Source: JAIBJN01 sp963775505 | GTDB lineage: Bacteria; Actinomycetota; Thermoleophilia; Gaiellales; Gaiellaceae | Reading direction: 5' to 3' | Assembly (NCBI GenBank): GCA_963775505.1 | Contig: CAVZIL010000008.1 | Span: forward strand, 620,001 to 684,000 | DNA: 64,000 bases | Shown: one piece after another, positions 24,940 to 37,304 of the stretch | Numbering within the stretch: the first letter of the stretch is position 1 | Layout: each line of letters opens with the position of its first letter | Translations under genes and position numbers: made by a program | Notes under the pieces: generated by a model | Told to the model about the DNA's origin: nothing | The model's input: the letters and a program-made list of their open reading frames with translations, nothing else | The model's database searches: none

Positions 24940-25410
24940 ATGGTCGGCAGAAACCCGCTGGCGGAGCGGGCTCCTTGCGAGCGGGCGCGGGAGTGGGCCT
25001 CGCTGCGTCTGGACGGCGAGCTCTCGCCGCTCGAGGAGGAGCTCCTCGTGCGGCATCTCGAGACGTGCGAGGAATGCCGCACGTTCGAGAGCAACGTCCG
25101 TTGGGCGACCGACGTCATGCGTTTGACGGCCGCCGAGCGGCCCTCGCGGCAGGTGACGATCCCCGCCCGGCCCGCAGCCGGCAGGTGGGTCGGGCCTCGA
25201 CGGGCCGCGCTCGCGGCCGCGGCCGCCCTCGCGCTCGGCGCGCTCGTCGGCTCCACCGCTCAAGGCCCCGGACCGAGCGAGCCCGACTCGCCCGGCCAGG
25301 TCAGCCTCGTCGACGCGGACGACCTCGAGAACTTCCCGCGCCCGGCTCCGGTGCCGGCTCCTTCGCCGGCCCCGTCGCCCTCCCCGAACCCGCCCGAGGG
25401 CGTCATCTAG
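24940..25410 (+). CDS. Zinc-finger anti-sigma factor-like membrane protein
   Basis: The N-terminal part has the zf-HC2 arrangement: a cysteine near residue 13, then HLETCEEC (near residues 43-50), the His-Cys-Cys cluster of zinc-binding anti-sigma factors. One membrane helix (about residues 88-105) follows, then a short tail rich in Pro, Ala and Ser outside. The 156-residue length is normal for small anti-sigma proteins. No sigma factor gene is adjacent, so its partner must be elsewhere, or it has a different role. A TATCGT at 24924-24929 may be its -10 box. The stop overlaps a convergent lipoprotein gene. Confidence 0.75.
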   Translation: MVGRNPLAERAPCERAREWASLRLDGELSPLEEELLVRHLETCEECRTFESNVRWATDVMRLTAAERPSRQVTIPARPAAGRWVGPRRAALAAAAALALGALVGSTAQGPGPSEPDSPGQVSLVDADDLENFPRPAPVPAPSPAPSPSPNPPEGVI

Positions 25411-26129
25411 CCGCCGCCGGCGGCCAGCCGGTCGGCGTAGAGGAGTCGGAGGCCCGCGACGCCCGGCTCGCTCTCCACGCCGTCGCAGGCGCGGAGCACG
25501 AGCGTGAATTCGTCTCCTCGCTCTATGTAGGGGACGCCGTGGCGCTCGAGGCCCGTGATGACGGTGTCCGTCGTCAGTGAGACGACGCGTTGAGTGCCCG
25601 CCTCGGTCAGCAGAGACTCGACGGCCGGGTCCTCCGCCTGAACCTCCAGCGGGAAATTCTGACGAGGCGTGGACAGGGCGCGCGCACCGGTCTCGAGCGG
25701 GGGCCCGCACGTGAAGTCGTCTCCAGGGAGATCTCCGATGCCCAACGTACGCACCGCGGGCCCCTGCAACGGATGCTCGGGGCTCTCGAGGAGATAGCCG
25801 CGCCCGAGCCAGACGATCGGCTCCGTGCTGCCCTCGAGCGCGACCGCGACCGCGACGGCGGGGTCGATGCCCTCGATGCGCCTGACGCCGACGCGCTCGT
25901 CGGGAATCCCTCCCTCGCTGAGGTCGCCGCAGCCGAGGACGGTGCCGGTGCCCAGGCTGGGGCCGAGCTCCGAGGTAGCCGGGAGATCGAGCCCGGGATC
26001 GTAGGTCGTCCCCGCCCAGACGAGCGGGTAGGCGCAGTCCGGCTCGGGCCGATCGGCGGAATCGGAGGCCGAGCCGTCGCCGCAGCCGGCCATGCCGAGG
26101 GCCACGAGGATGAGGGCGGCGCGTCGCAT
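25407..26129 (-). CDS. Hypothetical lipoprotein
   Basis: A 240-residue minus-strand protein starting with a short signal peptide and lipobox (MAGC, Cys16), so it should be anchored on the outer face of the membrane. The mature part contains four further cysteines and an Asp/Glu/Gly-rich composition, with no domain I recognise. It is convergent with the anti-sigma-like gene (4-base overlap) and divergent from atpD. The ATG at 26129 is chosen because it gives a clean signal peptide; the frame is open further upstream. Confidence 0.7.
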   Translation of the reverse strand: MRRAALILVALGMAGCGDGSASDSADRPEPDCAYPLVWAGTTYDPGLDLPATSELGPSLGTGTVLGCGDLSEGGIPDERVGVRRIEGIDPAVAVAVALEGSTEPIVWLGRGYLLESPEHPLQGPAVRTLGIGDLPGDDFTCGPPLETGARALSTPRQNFPLEVQAEDPAVESLLTEAGTQRVVSLTTDTVITGLERHGVPYIERGDEFTLVLRACDGVESEPGVAGLRLLYADRLAAGGG

Positions 26130-26191
26130 GCATCGATTCAGACGTCTCCGCGTCGGAAATAGTTCGACCGGGAGGGCCGTCCGGGCTCGGA

Positions 26192-26197
26192 TAGACT
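26192..26197 (+). promoter_or_regulatory. Candidate -10 box (TAGACT) for atpD-atpC
   Basis: TAGACT lies about 51 bases before the atpD ATG and downstream of the divergent lipoprotein start. It would give atpD-atpC their own transcript, needed because they are cut off from the rest of the ATP synthase operon. No clear -35 box was found. Confidence 0.4.
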
Positions 26198-26248
26198 TGG
26201 AGCGGCCGGAAACGCGGCCGTCCTCGCACGCGATCATCCAGGAGATCC

Positions 26249-27745
26249 ATGGCCACCGAGAAGAACGTCGGCAAGATCGTCGAGATCAGGGGCGTCGTCA
26301 TCGACGCCGCCTTCCACGGCGAGCTCCCCAGCATCTACAACGCCCTTCGGATCGAGGTCCCCGAGCAGGAGGGCCGGCCCGCGGTCGACCTGATCGCCGA
26401 GGTCCAGCAGCACCTCGGGAACGACCGCGTCCGGGCCGTGGCGATGGACTCGACCGACGGCGTCCCACGTGGTGCCGACGTCGAGGACACCGGTGCCCCC
26501 ATCTCCGTCCCCGTCGGCCAGGTGACCCTCGGCCGGATCTTCAACGTCCTCGGGGCGGCCATCGACGAAGGCGAGGAGGTCGAGGGGGAGCGCTGGCCGA
26601 TCCACCGGCCTGCCCCGAGCTTCGAGGAGCTCGAGCCGACCGTCGAGATCTTCGAGACCGGGATCAAGGTGATCGACCTGCTCGCGCCGTACGTGAAGGG
26701 CGGCAAGGTCGGCCTCTTCGGCGGCGCCGGCGTGGGCAAGACGGTGCTCATCCAGGAGCTGATCCGCAACATCGCCGCCGAGCACGAGGGCCTCTCGGTC
26801 TTCGCCGGCGTCGGCGAGCGGTCGCGCGAGGGCAACGACCTCTGGCGCGAGATGACCGAATCCGGCGTGATCGAGAAGACCGCGCTCGTCTTCGGCCAGA
26901 TGAACGAGCCGCCCGGAGCGCGTCTGCGCGTCGGCCTCGCCGGCCTGACCATGGCCGAGTACTTCCGCGAGGAGGGCCAGGACGTCCTCCTCTTCATCGA
27001 CAACATCTTCCGCTTCGTGCAGGCGGGCTCCGAAGTCTCGGCGCTGCTCGGGCGCATGCCGTCGGCCGTGGGCTACCAGCCGACGCTCGCCACCGAGATG
27101 GGCCAGCTGCAGGAGCGCATCACCTCGACCCGGAAGGGCTCGGTGACGTCGGTGCAGGCGATCTACGTCCCCGCCGACGACCTCACCGACCCGGCGCCGG
27201 CGAACACGTTCGCCCACCTCGACGCGACGACCGTGCTCTCGCGCTCGATCGCCGAGCAGGCGATCTACCCGGCCGTCGACCCGCTCGACTCCTTCTCGCG
27301 CGCGCTCCAGCCGGACATCGTCGGCGACGAGCACTACGACACCGCGACGCGCGTCCAGGAGATCCTCCAGCGCTACAAGGAGCTCCAGGACATCATCGCC
27401 ATCCTCGGCATGGACGAGCTCTCCGACGAGGACAAGCTCACCGTGCAGCGCGCGCGCAAGGTGCAACGGTTCCTCTCGCAGCCGTTCTTCGTCGCCGAGG
27501 CGTTCACCGGCAGCCCCGGCCAGTACGTCCGGCTCGCCGAGACGATCAAGGGGTTCCGCGAGATCATCGAGGGCAAGCACGACGAGCTCTCCGAGCAGGC
27601 TTTCTACATGGTCGGCCCGATCGAGGAAGCCGTCGAGCGCGCCAAGACGATGGCGGGCGAGGAGGCGGAGGCTCCGGCCGCGAAGGCCGAGGCGGAGGAG
27701 CCCGAGGCCGCGGAGGAGCTCGAGGCCGAGCCGGCGGCCGTCTAG
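26249..27745 (+). CDS. atpD: F1Fo ATP synthase subunit beta
   Basis: The catalytic F1 subunit. The 498 residues include the Walker A loop GGAGVGKT (residues 158-165), the catalytic glutamate segment GVGERSREGNDL, Walker B with VLLFIDNIFRF, and the DELSDEDKL segment near the C-terminus that corresponds to the usual DELSEED switch. An AGGAG site lies just before the ATG. The protein ends with about 28 extra residues made almost only of Glu, Ala and Pro, beyond the usual C-terminus. It is separated from atpG by about 8 kb of unrelated genes. Confidence 0.97.
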   Translation: MATEKNVGKIVEIRGVVIDAAFHGELPSIYNALRIEVPEQEGRPAVDLIAEVQQHLGNDRVRAVAMDSTDGVPRGADVEDTGAPISVPVGQVTLGRIFNVLGAAIDEGEEVEGERWPIHRPAPSFEELEPTVEIFETGIKVIDLLAPYVKGGKVGLFGGAGVGKTVLIQELIRNIAAEHEGLSVFAGVGERSREGNDLWREMTESGVIEKTALVFGQMNEPPGARLRVGLAGLTMAEYFREEGQDVLLFIDNIFRFVQAGSEVSALLGRMPSAVGYQPTLATEMGQLQERITSTRKGSVTSVQAIYVPADDLTDPAPANTFAHLDATTVLSRSIAEQAIYPAVDPLDSFSRALQPDIVGDEHYDTATRVQEILQRYKELQDIIAILGMDELSDEDKLTVQRARKVQRFLSQPFFVAEAFTGSPGQYVRLAETIKGFREIIEGKHDELSEQAFYMVGPIEEAVERAKTMAGEEAEAPAAKAEAEEPEAAEELEAEPAAV

Positions 27746-27757
27746 CGGAGCGCGTCG

Positions 27758-28189
27758 ATGTCCGTCCAGGAAGGCGCAGCACGCACCTTCGACCTGTCGC
27801 TCGTGACGCCGGAGGGCGCGGCGTACGAGGGCGAGGCCGAGATGCTGATCGTCCCCGGCGTCTCGGGAGAGATCGGCGTCCTCGCCCGCCACGCGCCGCT
27901 CGTGGCGATGCTGAAGGCCGGCGAGATCCGCATCAAGTCGAGCGGGGACTGGCAGGCGTTCGCGGCCGGTCCGGGCTACTTCAAGGTGCAGCAGGACCGG
28001 GCGCTCGTCCTCGTCGACGACGCCGTCCGCGCCGAGGAGATCGACGTCGAGCAGGCACGTCGCGAGGCCGAGGAGGCCCGCGCGCTCCTGGACCGGATCG
28101 ACTCGGGAGCGGAGGAGGACGACCGCTGGAAGGTCGAGCAGCGCCTCCGCCACGCCGAGAACAAGATCGCCGTCGCCGGCCGCGGGTAA
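27758..28189 (+). CDS. atpC: F1Fo ATP synthase subunit epsilon
   Basis: Epsilon sits on the rotor foot and inhibits ATP hydrolysis. The 143-residue protein has the N-terminal beta-sandwich with TPEGAAYEGEAEMLIVPGVSGEIGVL split over residues about 16-45 and a C-terminal Arg/Glu-rich helical region. It follows atpD after 12 bases, completing the enzyme set: a, c, b, delta, alpha, gamma, beta and epsilon are all present in this window. Confidence 0.93.
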   Translation: MSVQEGAARTFDLSLVTPEGAAYEGEAEMLIVPGVSGEIGVLARHAPLVAMLKAGEIRIKSSGDWQAFAAGPGYFKVQQDRALVLVDDAVRAEEIDVEQARREAEEARALLDRIDSGAEEDDRWKVEQRLRHAENKIAVAGRG

Positions 28190-28221
28190 CGCGGCCGCAC
28201 GTCTGACGGCACAATTCGTCC

Positions 28222-31866
<3,645 letters not shown>

Positions 31867-31957
31867 ACGCAGGACTCAGACCGGGCGGCGGAGAACCGGC
31901 AGGGACGACCATGACCTCCGCTATCCTCAGCGCGTCGCCTGCGGGCGGCTTTCCTCC

Positions 31958-33889
31958 ATGCGCACGACTCTGAAGAGAGGCACCAGGCGGTCCGCGAACG
32001 GGAATGGTGCCCTTCCCCCCGGCCCGCTCCCGCCGCTCGAGCCGGCAGCTGCGGCCGCACCGCCGCCTCCGCCGCCGACGGCCGGGAGCGCCCGTGCCTT
32101 CTACCGCGTGCGCCGAAACCCGCTCAAGCTTCTCGCCAAGGGCGTCATGTGGCTCGTCGTCGCCGTCCTCGTGGCTGCCGGAGCCCTCGCGGGAGGCGTC
32201 AAGCTCTACTTCGACCACAGCGTGTCGGAGATCCGGGCGACCGATCCTCGGGTCCTCGCCGCCGCGGAGGATCTGGCCGAGCTCTCGGGAGCCGACAAGC
32301 CGGCCGTGGCCATCGTCATCGGCTACGACGAGCAGCCGCGCATGGCCGCCGGCGGACGCTCCGACACCGTCATGCTCGTGCGGGTCGACCCCGGCGAGGA
32401 GGCGGTCACGCTGCTGTCCTTCCCCCGCGATCTCCTCGTCTCGCATCCCGGATGCGAAGGCCATCCACCGTGGACCGGCCGCATCAACGAGGCGTACGCC
32501 TACTGCGGCCCCCGCGGGACGCTGGGGACCGTGAAGGAGCTCACCGGGATCCCGATCAACTACATGATCACCGTCAATTTCCGCGCGTTCAAGCGGATCG
32601 TCGACAGCGTCGACGGCGTCTACATGGACGTCGACCGCCGGTATTTCAACGACAACTCGGGGACCGACACGTACGAGGACATCGACCTGAAGCCCGGCTA
32701 CCAGCTGCTCGACGGCGAGGACGCGCTCGACTTCGTCCGCTACCGCCACACCGACTCCGACCTCTACCGCGTCGTCCGCCAGCAGGAGTTCGTGAAGGCG
32801 CTGAAGCAGCGCGTCTCGAACGCCTGGGACATCTTCGAGCTGCCGGGCATCGTGCAGGCGGTCACTGAGAACATCGAGGTCGCCAAGGGCGGCGGGAAGC
32901 CGATCAGCTCGGGCGAGGTTCTCAGCTACGCGCAGGCGCTCTACAACCTGCCCGGAGGGAACTTCCAGCAGGTGCCTCTCGAAGACGTCTCGGGTTACTT
33001 CGAGCTCGAGGTCTCCGAGAGCTCGCTCGACGAGGCGATCCGCCGGTTCATGAACCCGGACGTGAAGGCGTCGGACCGGGCGATCACGGTCGCGACGGGG
33101 GAGAAGCCGAAGGGCGAGGAGGGACCGCCGCCCTCGCAGGTGAGCATCAACATCCAGAACGGCAACGGCGAGGACGGCGCCGCCGACGAGGCGGCCGTGC
33201 TCCTGGGCCAGATCGGCTATCAGACGAGGAACGGCGGGAACGCCGACAACTTCAGGTACTTCCGCTCCCAGGTGCAGTACGACGCCGACACCGACCAGGC
33301 CCAGGCCGCTGCGCGGGAGGTGGCCGATCTCTTCGGCGACGCCGAGGTCGTGCAGGCTCCCGCCGGCGCGCAGATGAAGTCGACGCTACGCGTGATCGTG
33401 GGCGAGACCTTCCAGGGAACGCTCGGCGAGGCGCCGGTGGACGACACGCCCGAGCGCCAGCGCCCCGACGTGGTCACCGATCGGACGTCGATCGCGCCGG
33501 CGCTCCGCCAGCTGCGGAAGGAGGTCGACTTCCCGCTGCTGGTGCCCACCGTCCGCGAGTCGGGCTCCTCCATCGACGACGACGAGGGCATCCGCGCGTA
33601 CAAGATCGACGGCAACCGAGCCTTGAGGCTCACCTACAACACGGGGTCGAACGAGTACTGGGGCATCCAGCAGACGAGTTGGGACGATCCGCCCGTTCTC
33701 GCCGATCCCACGCTCGAGCGGACGATCGCCGGCCGCGACTACAAGCTCTTCCTCAGCGGCTCCAGCCTGCATATCGTCGCCTTCGAGCAGGACGGCGCCG
33801 TCTACTGGGTCGTGAACACGCTCCGGAACCGGCTCTCGAACGAGACCATGCTCGCCATCGCCAGGGGCCTGAAGCCCCTGGACGGCTAG
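31958..33889 (+). CDS. LytR-CpsA-Psr (LCP) family cell-wall glycopolymer transferase
   Basis: LCP enzymes attach teichoic acid-like or other glycopolymers to peptidoglycan outside the membrane. The 643 residues begin with a Pro/Ala-rich cytoplasmic tail and one membrane helix (about 63-82). The LCP catalytic domain follows, with RSDTVMLVRVDP, SFPRDLLV and FVRYRHTDSDLYRVVRQQ supplying the conserved arginines and aspartates. A LytR_C-type domain occupies about 395-490. About 150 further residues at the C-terminus match no domain I know. Two sugar nucleotidyltransferase genes and a PMI-type cupin nearby fit a glycopolymer role. Confidence 0.88.
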   Translation: MRTTLKRGTRRSANGNGALPPGPLPPLEPAAAAAPPPPPPTAGSARAFYRVRRNPLKLLAKGVMWLVVAVLVAAGALAGGVKLYFDHSVSEIRATDPRVLAAAEDLAELSGADKPAVAIVIGYDEQPRMAAGGRSDTVMLVRVDPGEEAVTLLSFPRDLLVSHPGCEGHPPWTGRINEAYAYCGPRGTLGTVKELTGIPINYMITVNFRAFKRIVDSVDGVYMDVDRRYFNDNSGTDTYEDIDLKPGYQLLDGEDALDFVRYRHTDSDLYRVVRQQEFVKALKQRVSNAWDIFELPGIVQAVTENIEVAKGGGKPISSGEVLSYAQALYNLPGGNFQQVPLEDVSGYFELEVSESSLDEAIRRFMNPDVKASDRAITVATGEKPKGEEGPPPSQVSINIQNGNGEDGAADEAAVLLGQIGYQTRNGGNADNFRYFRSQVQYDADTDQAQAAAREVADLFGDAEVVQAPAGAQMKSTLRVIVGETFQGTLGEAPVDDTPERQRPDVVTDRTSIAPALRQLRKEVDFPLLVPTVRESGSSIDDDEGIRAYKIDGNRALRLTYNTGSNEYWGIQQTSWDDPPVLADPTLERTIAGRDYKLFLSGSSLHIVAFEQDGAVYWVVNTLRNRLSNETMLAIARGLKPLDG

Positions 33890-33898
33890 TCGCGCACC

Positions 33899-34612
33899 GT
33901 GGAAGCCGTCATCCTGGCCGGCGGCAAGGCCGAGCGTCTCGGCGCGGCCGCACGCGGGCGCCCCAAGGCGTTGGTGGAGGTGGCGGGCCGGCCTCTGGCC
34001 GCCCACCAGGTCTCGCTGCTCGTCCGCGCTGGGGTCGATCGCGTGCTCGTCAGCTGCGTCGCGGGCGAGGAAGCCCTGTTCGAGTCCGAGCTCGGGGGCC
34101 AGGGAGCCGAGATCGTTGCGGTGGGCGAGCCGGAGCCGCTCGGACGGGGCGGAGGCCTCCGCTTCGCCGCCGGGGGCCGGCTGGAGGGCGGCGACCTCTA
34201 CGCCCTGAACGGCGACGAGCTCCTCGACGCCGACTTCCGCGCCCTTCTCGAGCGGCACCGCGCAACCGCTCTCGCGGCCACGATCGTCGTGGCGCATCCG
34301 CGCTCGCCCTTCGGGGTCGTCGAGCTGGACGGGAACGATCGGATCACCGGCTTCCAGGAGGCCGGCCTCCTGCCGCACTGGGTCAGCTGCGGCGTGTACG
34401 TCCTCGGGGAGGAGGCCCTGGCGGAGCTGCCCGAGCGCGGCGACCACGAGACGACGACGTTTCCCGAGCTGGCCCGGCGGGGCTGCCTGGGAGCGTTCCG
34501 CCACGAGGGCTTCTGGCTGACGGTGAACACGCCCAAGGATCTCCGCACCGCCGACGAGTACCTGCGGGAGCACCCGGACTGGCTTGACTCCCCGGCGCGG
34601 CCTGCGGTATGA
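33899..34612 (+). CDS. Sugar nucleotidyltransferase (NTP transferase family)
   Basis: A 237-residue enzyme that activates a sugar phosphate with a nucleotide. The N-terminus MEAVILAGGKAERLG has the nucleotide-binding glycine motif, followed by GRPKALVEVAGRP with the conserved lysine. ALNGDELLDADF holds the metal-binding aspartates. It resembles the catalytic domain of mannose- and glucose-1-phosphate nucleotidyltransferases but has no C-terminal hexapeptide domain; specificity is uncertain. It begins 9 bases after the LCP gene. Confidence 0.82.
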   Translation: MEAVILAGGKAERLGAAARGRPKALVEVAGRPLAAHQVSLLVRAGVDRVLVSCVAGEEALFESELGGQGAEIVAVGEPEPLGRGGGLRFAAGGRLEGGDLYALNGDELLDADFRALLERHRATALAATIVVAHPRSPFGVVELDGNDRITGFQEAGLLPHWVSCGVYVLGEEALAELPERGDHETTTFPELARRGCLGAFRHEGFWLTVNTPKDLRTADEYLREHPDWLDSPARPAV

Positions 34613-34619
34613 CCGCCCG

Positions 34620-35018
34620 GTGGGCGACCTGACGCCGAATCTCCTCGACCTCGACCGCTTCGCCGTTCCCGTCGAGCGGGTGGAGAAGCCGTGGGGCTAC
34701 GAGATCGTCTATGCCTCATGCGACCACTACCTGGGGAAGGTGCTCTTCATCCGCGCCGGGGAGCAGCTCAGCCTCCAGTTCCACCGCCGCAAGGACGAGA
34801 CCATCTACGTGCACTCCGGCCGCATCGAGCTGGAGGTGGGGGAGCCGGGCCGGACGCCCGACGTCGAGGTCGTTGGCCCCGGGCGCGCGTTTCGCTTCTC
34901 GCCGGGCGTCGTGCACCGCTGGCGTGCGCTCGAGGACACGTTCGTCCTGGAGGTCTCGACCCCCGAGCCGAACGACGTCGTGCGCCTCGAGGACCGCTAC
35001 GGGCGCGCCGAAACGTAG
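34620..35018 (+). CDS. Cupin protein, mannose-6-phosphate isomerase type II-like
   Basis: A 132-residue single cupin similar to the isomerase domain of bifunctional PMI/GMP enzymes. It has KPWGYEIVYAS, the metal-site motif LQFHRRKDETIYV with His and Glu ligands, and HRWRALEDTFVLEVSTPE near the end. It probably interconverts fructose- and mannose-6-phosphate or a related pair. The start GTG at 34620 is the first that leaves the cupin fold whole. Neighbouring nucleotidyltransferase genes suggest GDP-mannose or a related sugar as product. Confidence 0.78.
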   Translation: MGDLTPNLLDLDRFAVPVERVEKPWGYEIVYASCDHYLGKVLFIRAGEQLSLQFHRRKDETIYVHSGRIELEVGEPGRTPDVEVVGPGRAFRFSPGVVHRWRALEDTFVLEVSTPEPNDVVRLEDRYGRAET

Positions 35019-35021
35019 ACT
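35016..35021 (+). promoter_or_regulatory. Candidate -10 box (TAGACT) of ahcY
   Basis: TAGACT ends 7 bases before the ahcY ATG and includes the stop codon of the cupin gene. It could give ahcY a leaderless transcript of its own. Confidence 0.35.
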
Positions 35022-35028
35022 GCGGCCC

Positions 35029-36300
35029 ATGAGCACCACCGCACCGCGCCACGACGTGAAGGACCTCGCGCTCGCGCCCGCCGGCGTGACCCGCATCACG
35101 TGGGCCGACGGCGAGATGCCGGTGCTGGCGTCGATCCGCGAGCGCTTCGAGCGCGAGCGTCCTCTCGACGGCATCCGGATCTCCGCGTGCCTGCACGTGA
35201 CCACGGAGACCGCCAACCTGGCCCGGACGCTGCACGCGGGCGGCGCCGACGTCGTCCTCTGCGCCTCGAACCCTCTCTCCACGCAGGACGACGTCGCGGC
35301 CGCTCTCGTGGAGGAGTACGGCATCTCCGTCTACGCCATCCGCGGCGAGGACAACGACACGTACTACTCGCACATCGAGGCCGCCGTCGACCACCGGCCG
35401 CATCTGACGATGGACGACGGCGCCGACGTGATCGGCGTCCTCCACAAGGAGCGGCGCGACCAGCTCTCGGAGATCATCGGCGGGACCGAGGAGACCACGA
35501 CCGGGGTCATCCGCCTGCGGGCGCTCGAGGCGCAGGGCGAGCTCGGCTTCCCGATCGTGGCCGTCAACGAGGCGTTGACGAAGCACCTCTTCGACAACCG
35601 CTACGGCACCGGCCAGTCGACGATCGACGGGATCATCCGCGCGACGAACGTCCTCCTCGCCGGGCGGCGCTTCGTCGTCTGCGGCTACGGCTGGACCGGA
35701 CGTGGGGTGGCCTTGCGGGCCCGCGGGATGGGCGCGCACGTGATCATCACCGAGGTCGACCCGGTGCGGGCGCTCGAGGCCCTCATGGACGGCTACGAGG
35801 TGATGCCCATCGAGAGGGCCGCGGAGGTCGGAGACGTCTTCTGCACCGCGACCGGCGACAAGAACGTCATCTCCCGCGCCGCGATCGAGCGGCTGAAGGA
35901 CGGGGCCATCCTCTCCAACACCGGCCACTTCAACGTCGAGATCGAGATCCCGGCGCTCCGGGAGCTGGCCGTCGCCACGCGCGAGGCCCGCCGGGAGGTC
36001 GAGGAGTTCGAGTTCGCCGACGGGCGCCGCGTCTACCTGATCGGCGAGGGCAGGCTCGTCAACCTCGCCGCCGCCGAGGGGCATCCGGCCGCCGTCATGG
36101 ACATGAGCTTTGCGAACCAGGCCCTGTCGGCCGAGTACGTCGTCTCGCACGCGGACGAGCTCGAGCCCCGGGTCTACGTCGTCCCCGAGGAGATCGACCG
36201 AGAGATCGCCCGCCTCAAGCTCGAGAGCATGGGCGTCGAGATCGACAGCCTCACCGAGGAGCAGGCGAGGTACCTGGCGTCCTGGGACGAAGGCACGTAG
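35029..36300 (+). CDS. ahcY: Adenosylhomocysteinase
   Basis: AhcY hydrolyses S-adenosylhomocysteine to adenosine and homocysteine, the substrate of MetH. The 423 residues show ACLHVTTETANLARTL, CASNPLSTQDDVAAAL, the NAD-binding motif VVCGYGWTGRGVALRARG, and the C-terminal segment RLVNLAAAEGHPAAVMDMSF. The length is that of the shorter archaeal/bacterial form. It lies between metH (upstream) and mtnA, so the cell recycles both products of SAM use from one region. The ATG at 35029 gives a normal N-terminus. Confidence 0.96.
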   Translation: MSTTAPRHDVKDLALAPAGVTRITWADGEMPVLASIRERFERERPLDGIRISACLHVTTETANLARTLHAGGADVVLCASNPLSTQDDVAAALVEEYGISVYAIRGEDNDTYYSHIEAAVDHRPHLTMDDGADVIGVLHKERRDQLSEIIGGTEETTTGVIRLRALEAQGELGFPIVAVNEALTKHLFDNRYGTGQSTIDGIIRATNVLLAGRRFVVCGYGWTGRGVALRARGMGAHVIITEVDPVRALEALMDGYEVMPIERAAEVGDVFCTATGDKNVISRAAIERLKDGAILSNTGHFNVEIEIPALRELAVATREARREVEEFEFADGRRVYLIGEGRLVNLAAAEGHPAAVMDMSFANQALSAEYVVSHADELEPRVYVVPEEIDREIARLKLESMGVEIDSLTEEQARYLASWDEGT

Positions 36301-36326
36301 CACCGGTAAATGCCGCGCATTTTCCG

Positions 36327-37304
36327 GTGACGGACCTTCAGCCTTCCGAGATCGTCCGGCTCGAGGCCGAGGCGGTCGTGGTGTTGGACCAGCGACTCCT
36401 CCCGGACACGGTCTCGTACCTGGAGTGCCGCTCCGCCGCGGAGGTGGCGGAAGCCATCCGCACCCTGGCCGTGCGCGGCGCGCCTGCCATCGGGATCGCC
36501 GCCGCCTACGGCTACGCGCTCGCCGCCGCCCGCGGCGACGACCTGGACGCGGCCGCCGGCGCGCTCCTCGCCTCGCGCCCGACCGCGGTGAACCTGCCCT
36601 GGGCGCTCGCCGAGCTGCGAAGTGGCGGCCAGGGCGCGGCCGAGCTAGCCGAGCGGGCGAGGGCGCTGCACGACGAGGAGGTCGAGCGCTGCCGCCGGAT
36701 GGCCGCCCATGCGGCGAGCCTGCTCGAGCCAGGCTCGCGCGTGCTCACCCACTGCAACGCCGGCGCGCTCGCCACCGGCGGGGTCGGAAGCGCGCTCGGC
36801 GCCGTCCACGAGGGCTACGACCGTGGCCTCATCGCACACGTGCTTGTGGACGAGACGCGGCCGCTCCTCCAGGGAGCGCGCCTCACCGCCTGGGAGCTCG
36901 AGCGCGCGGGCATCCCCCACAGCGTCGTCGCCGACGCCGCGGCCGGGTCGCTGATCGCCCGCGGCGAGGTGACCGCGGTCCTCACCGGCGCCGACCGGAT
37001 CGCGGCCAACGGCGACACGGCGAACAAGATCGGCACGTACCCGCTCGCTGTGGTCGCCGACCGCCACGGAGTCCCGCTCTACGTCGTGGCGCCGAGCTCG
37101 ACGGTCGACCTCACCGCGGCGAGCGGCGACGCGATCCCGATCGAGGAGCGCGACCCCGGCGAGGTGAGCGAGCGCTTCCCCGCCCGCAACCCGGCCTTCG
37201 ACGTGACGCCCGCCGATTTGATCTCGGCGATCGTCACCGAGGAGGGCGTCCACCGCGCTCCCTTTGCCGAGTCGCTGGCGGCCCCGCAGGAAGTCGCGCG
37301 GTGA
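36327..37304 (+). CDS. mtnA: S-methyl-5-thioribose-1-phosphate isomerase
   Basis: MtnA isomerises methylthioribose-1-phosphate to methylthioribulose-1-phosphate in methionine salvage. The 325-residue protein has the family motifs VRGAPAIGIAAAYG (near residue 52), LTHCNAGALATGGVG (with the catalytic cysteine, near 143), ETRPLLQGARLTAWEL and GADRIAANGDTANKIGTY (with the catalytic aspartate, near 225). The GTG at 36327 is the first start after the ahcY stop. No other mtn genes are in the window. Its stop overlaps the next start (GTGA). Confidence 0.94.
   Translation: MTDLQPSEIVRLEAEAVVVLDQRLLPDTVSYLECRSAAEVAEAIRTLAVRGAPAIGIAAAYGYALAAARGDDLDAAAGALLASRPTAVNLPWALAELRSGGQGAAELAERARALHDEEVERCRRMAAHAASLLEPGSRVLTHCNAGALATGGVGSALGAVHEGYDRGLIAHVLVDETRPLLQGARLTAWELERAGIPHSVVADAAAGSLIARGEVTAVLTGADRIAANGDTANKIGTYPLAVVADRHGVPLYVVAPSSTVDLTAASGDAIPIEERDPGEVSERFPARNPAFDVTPADLISAIVTEEGVHRAPFAESLAAPQEVAR

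Noticed and set aside
28190..28221. Possible cobalamin, SAM or SAH riboswitch before metH or ahcY
   Set aside because: The gaps before metH (32 bases) and ahcY (10 bases) are far too short for any of these RNAs.
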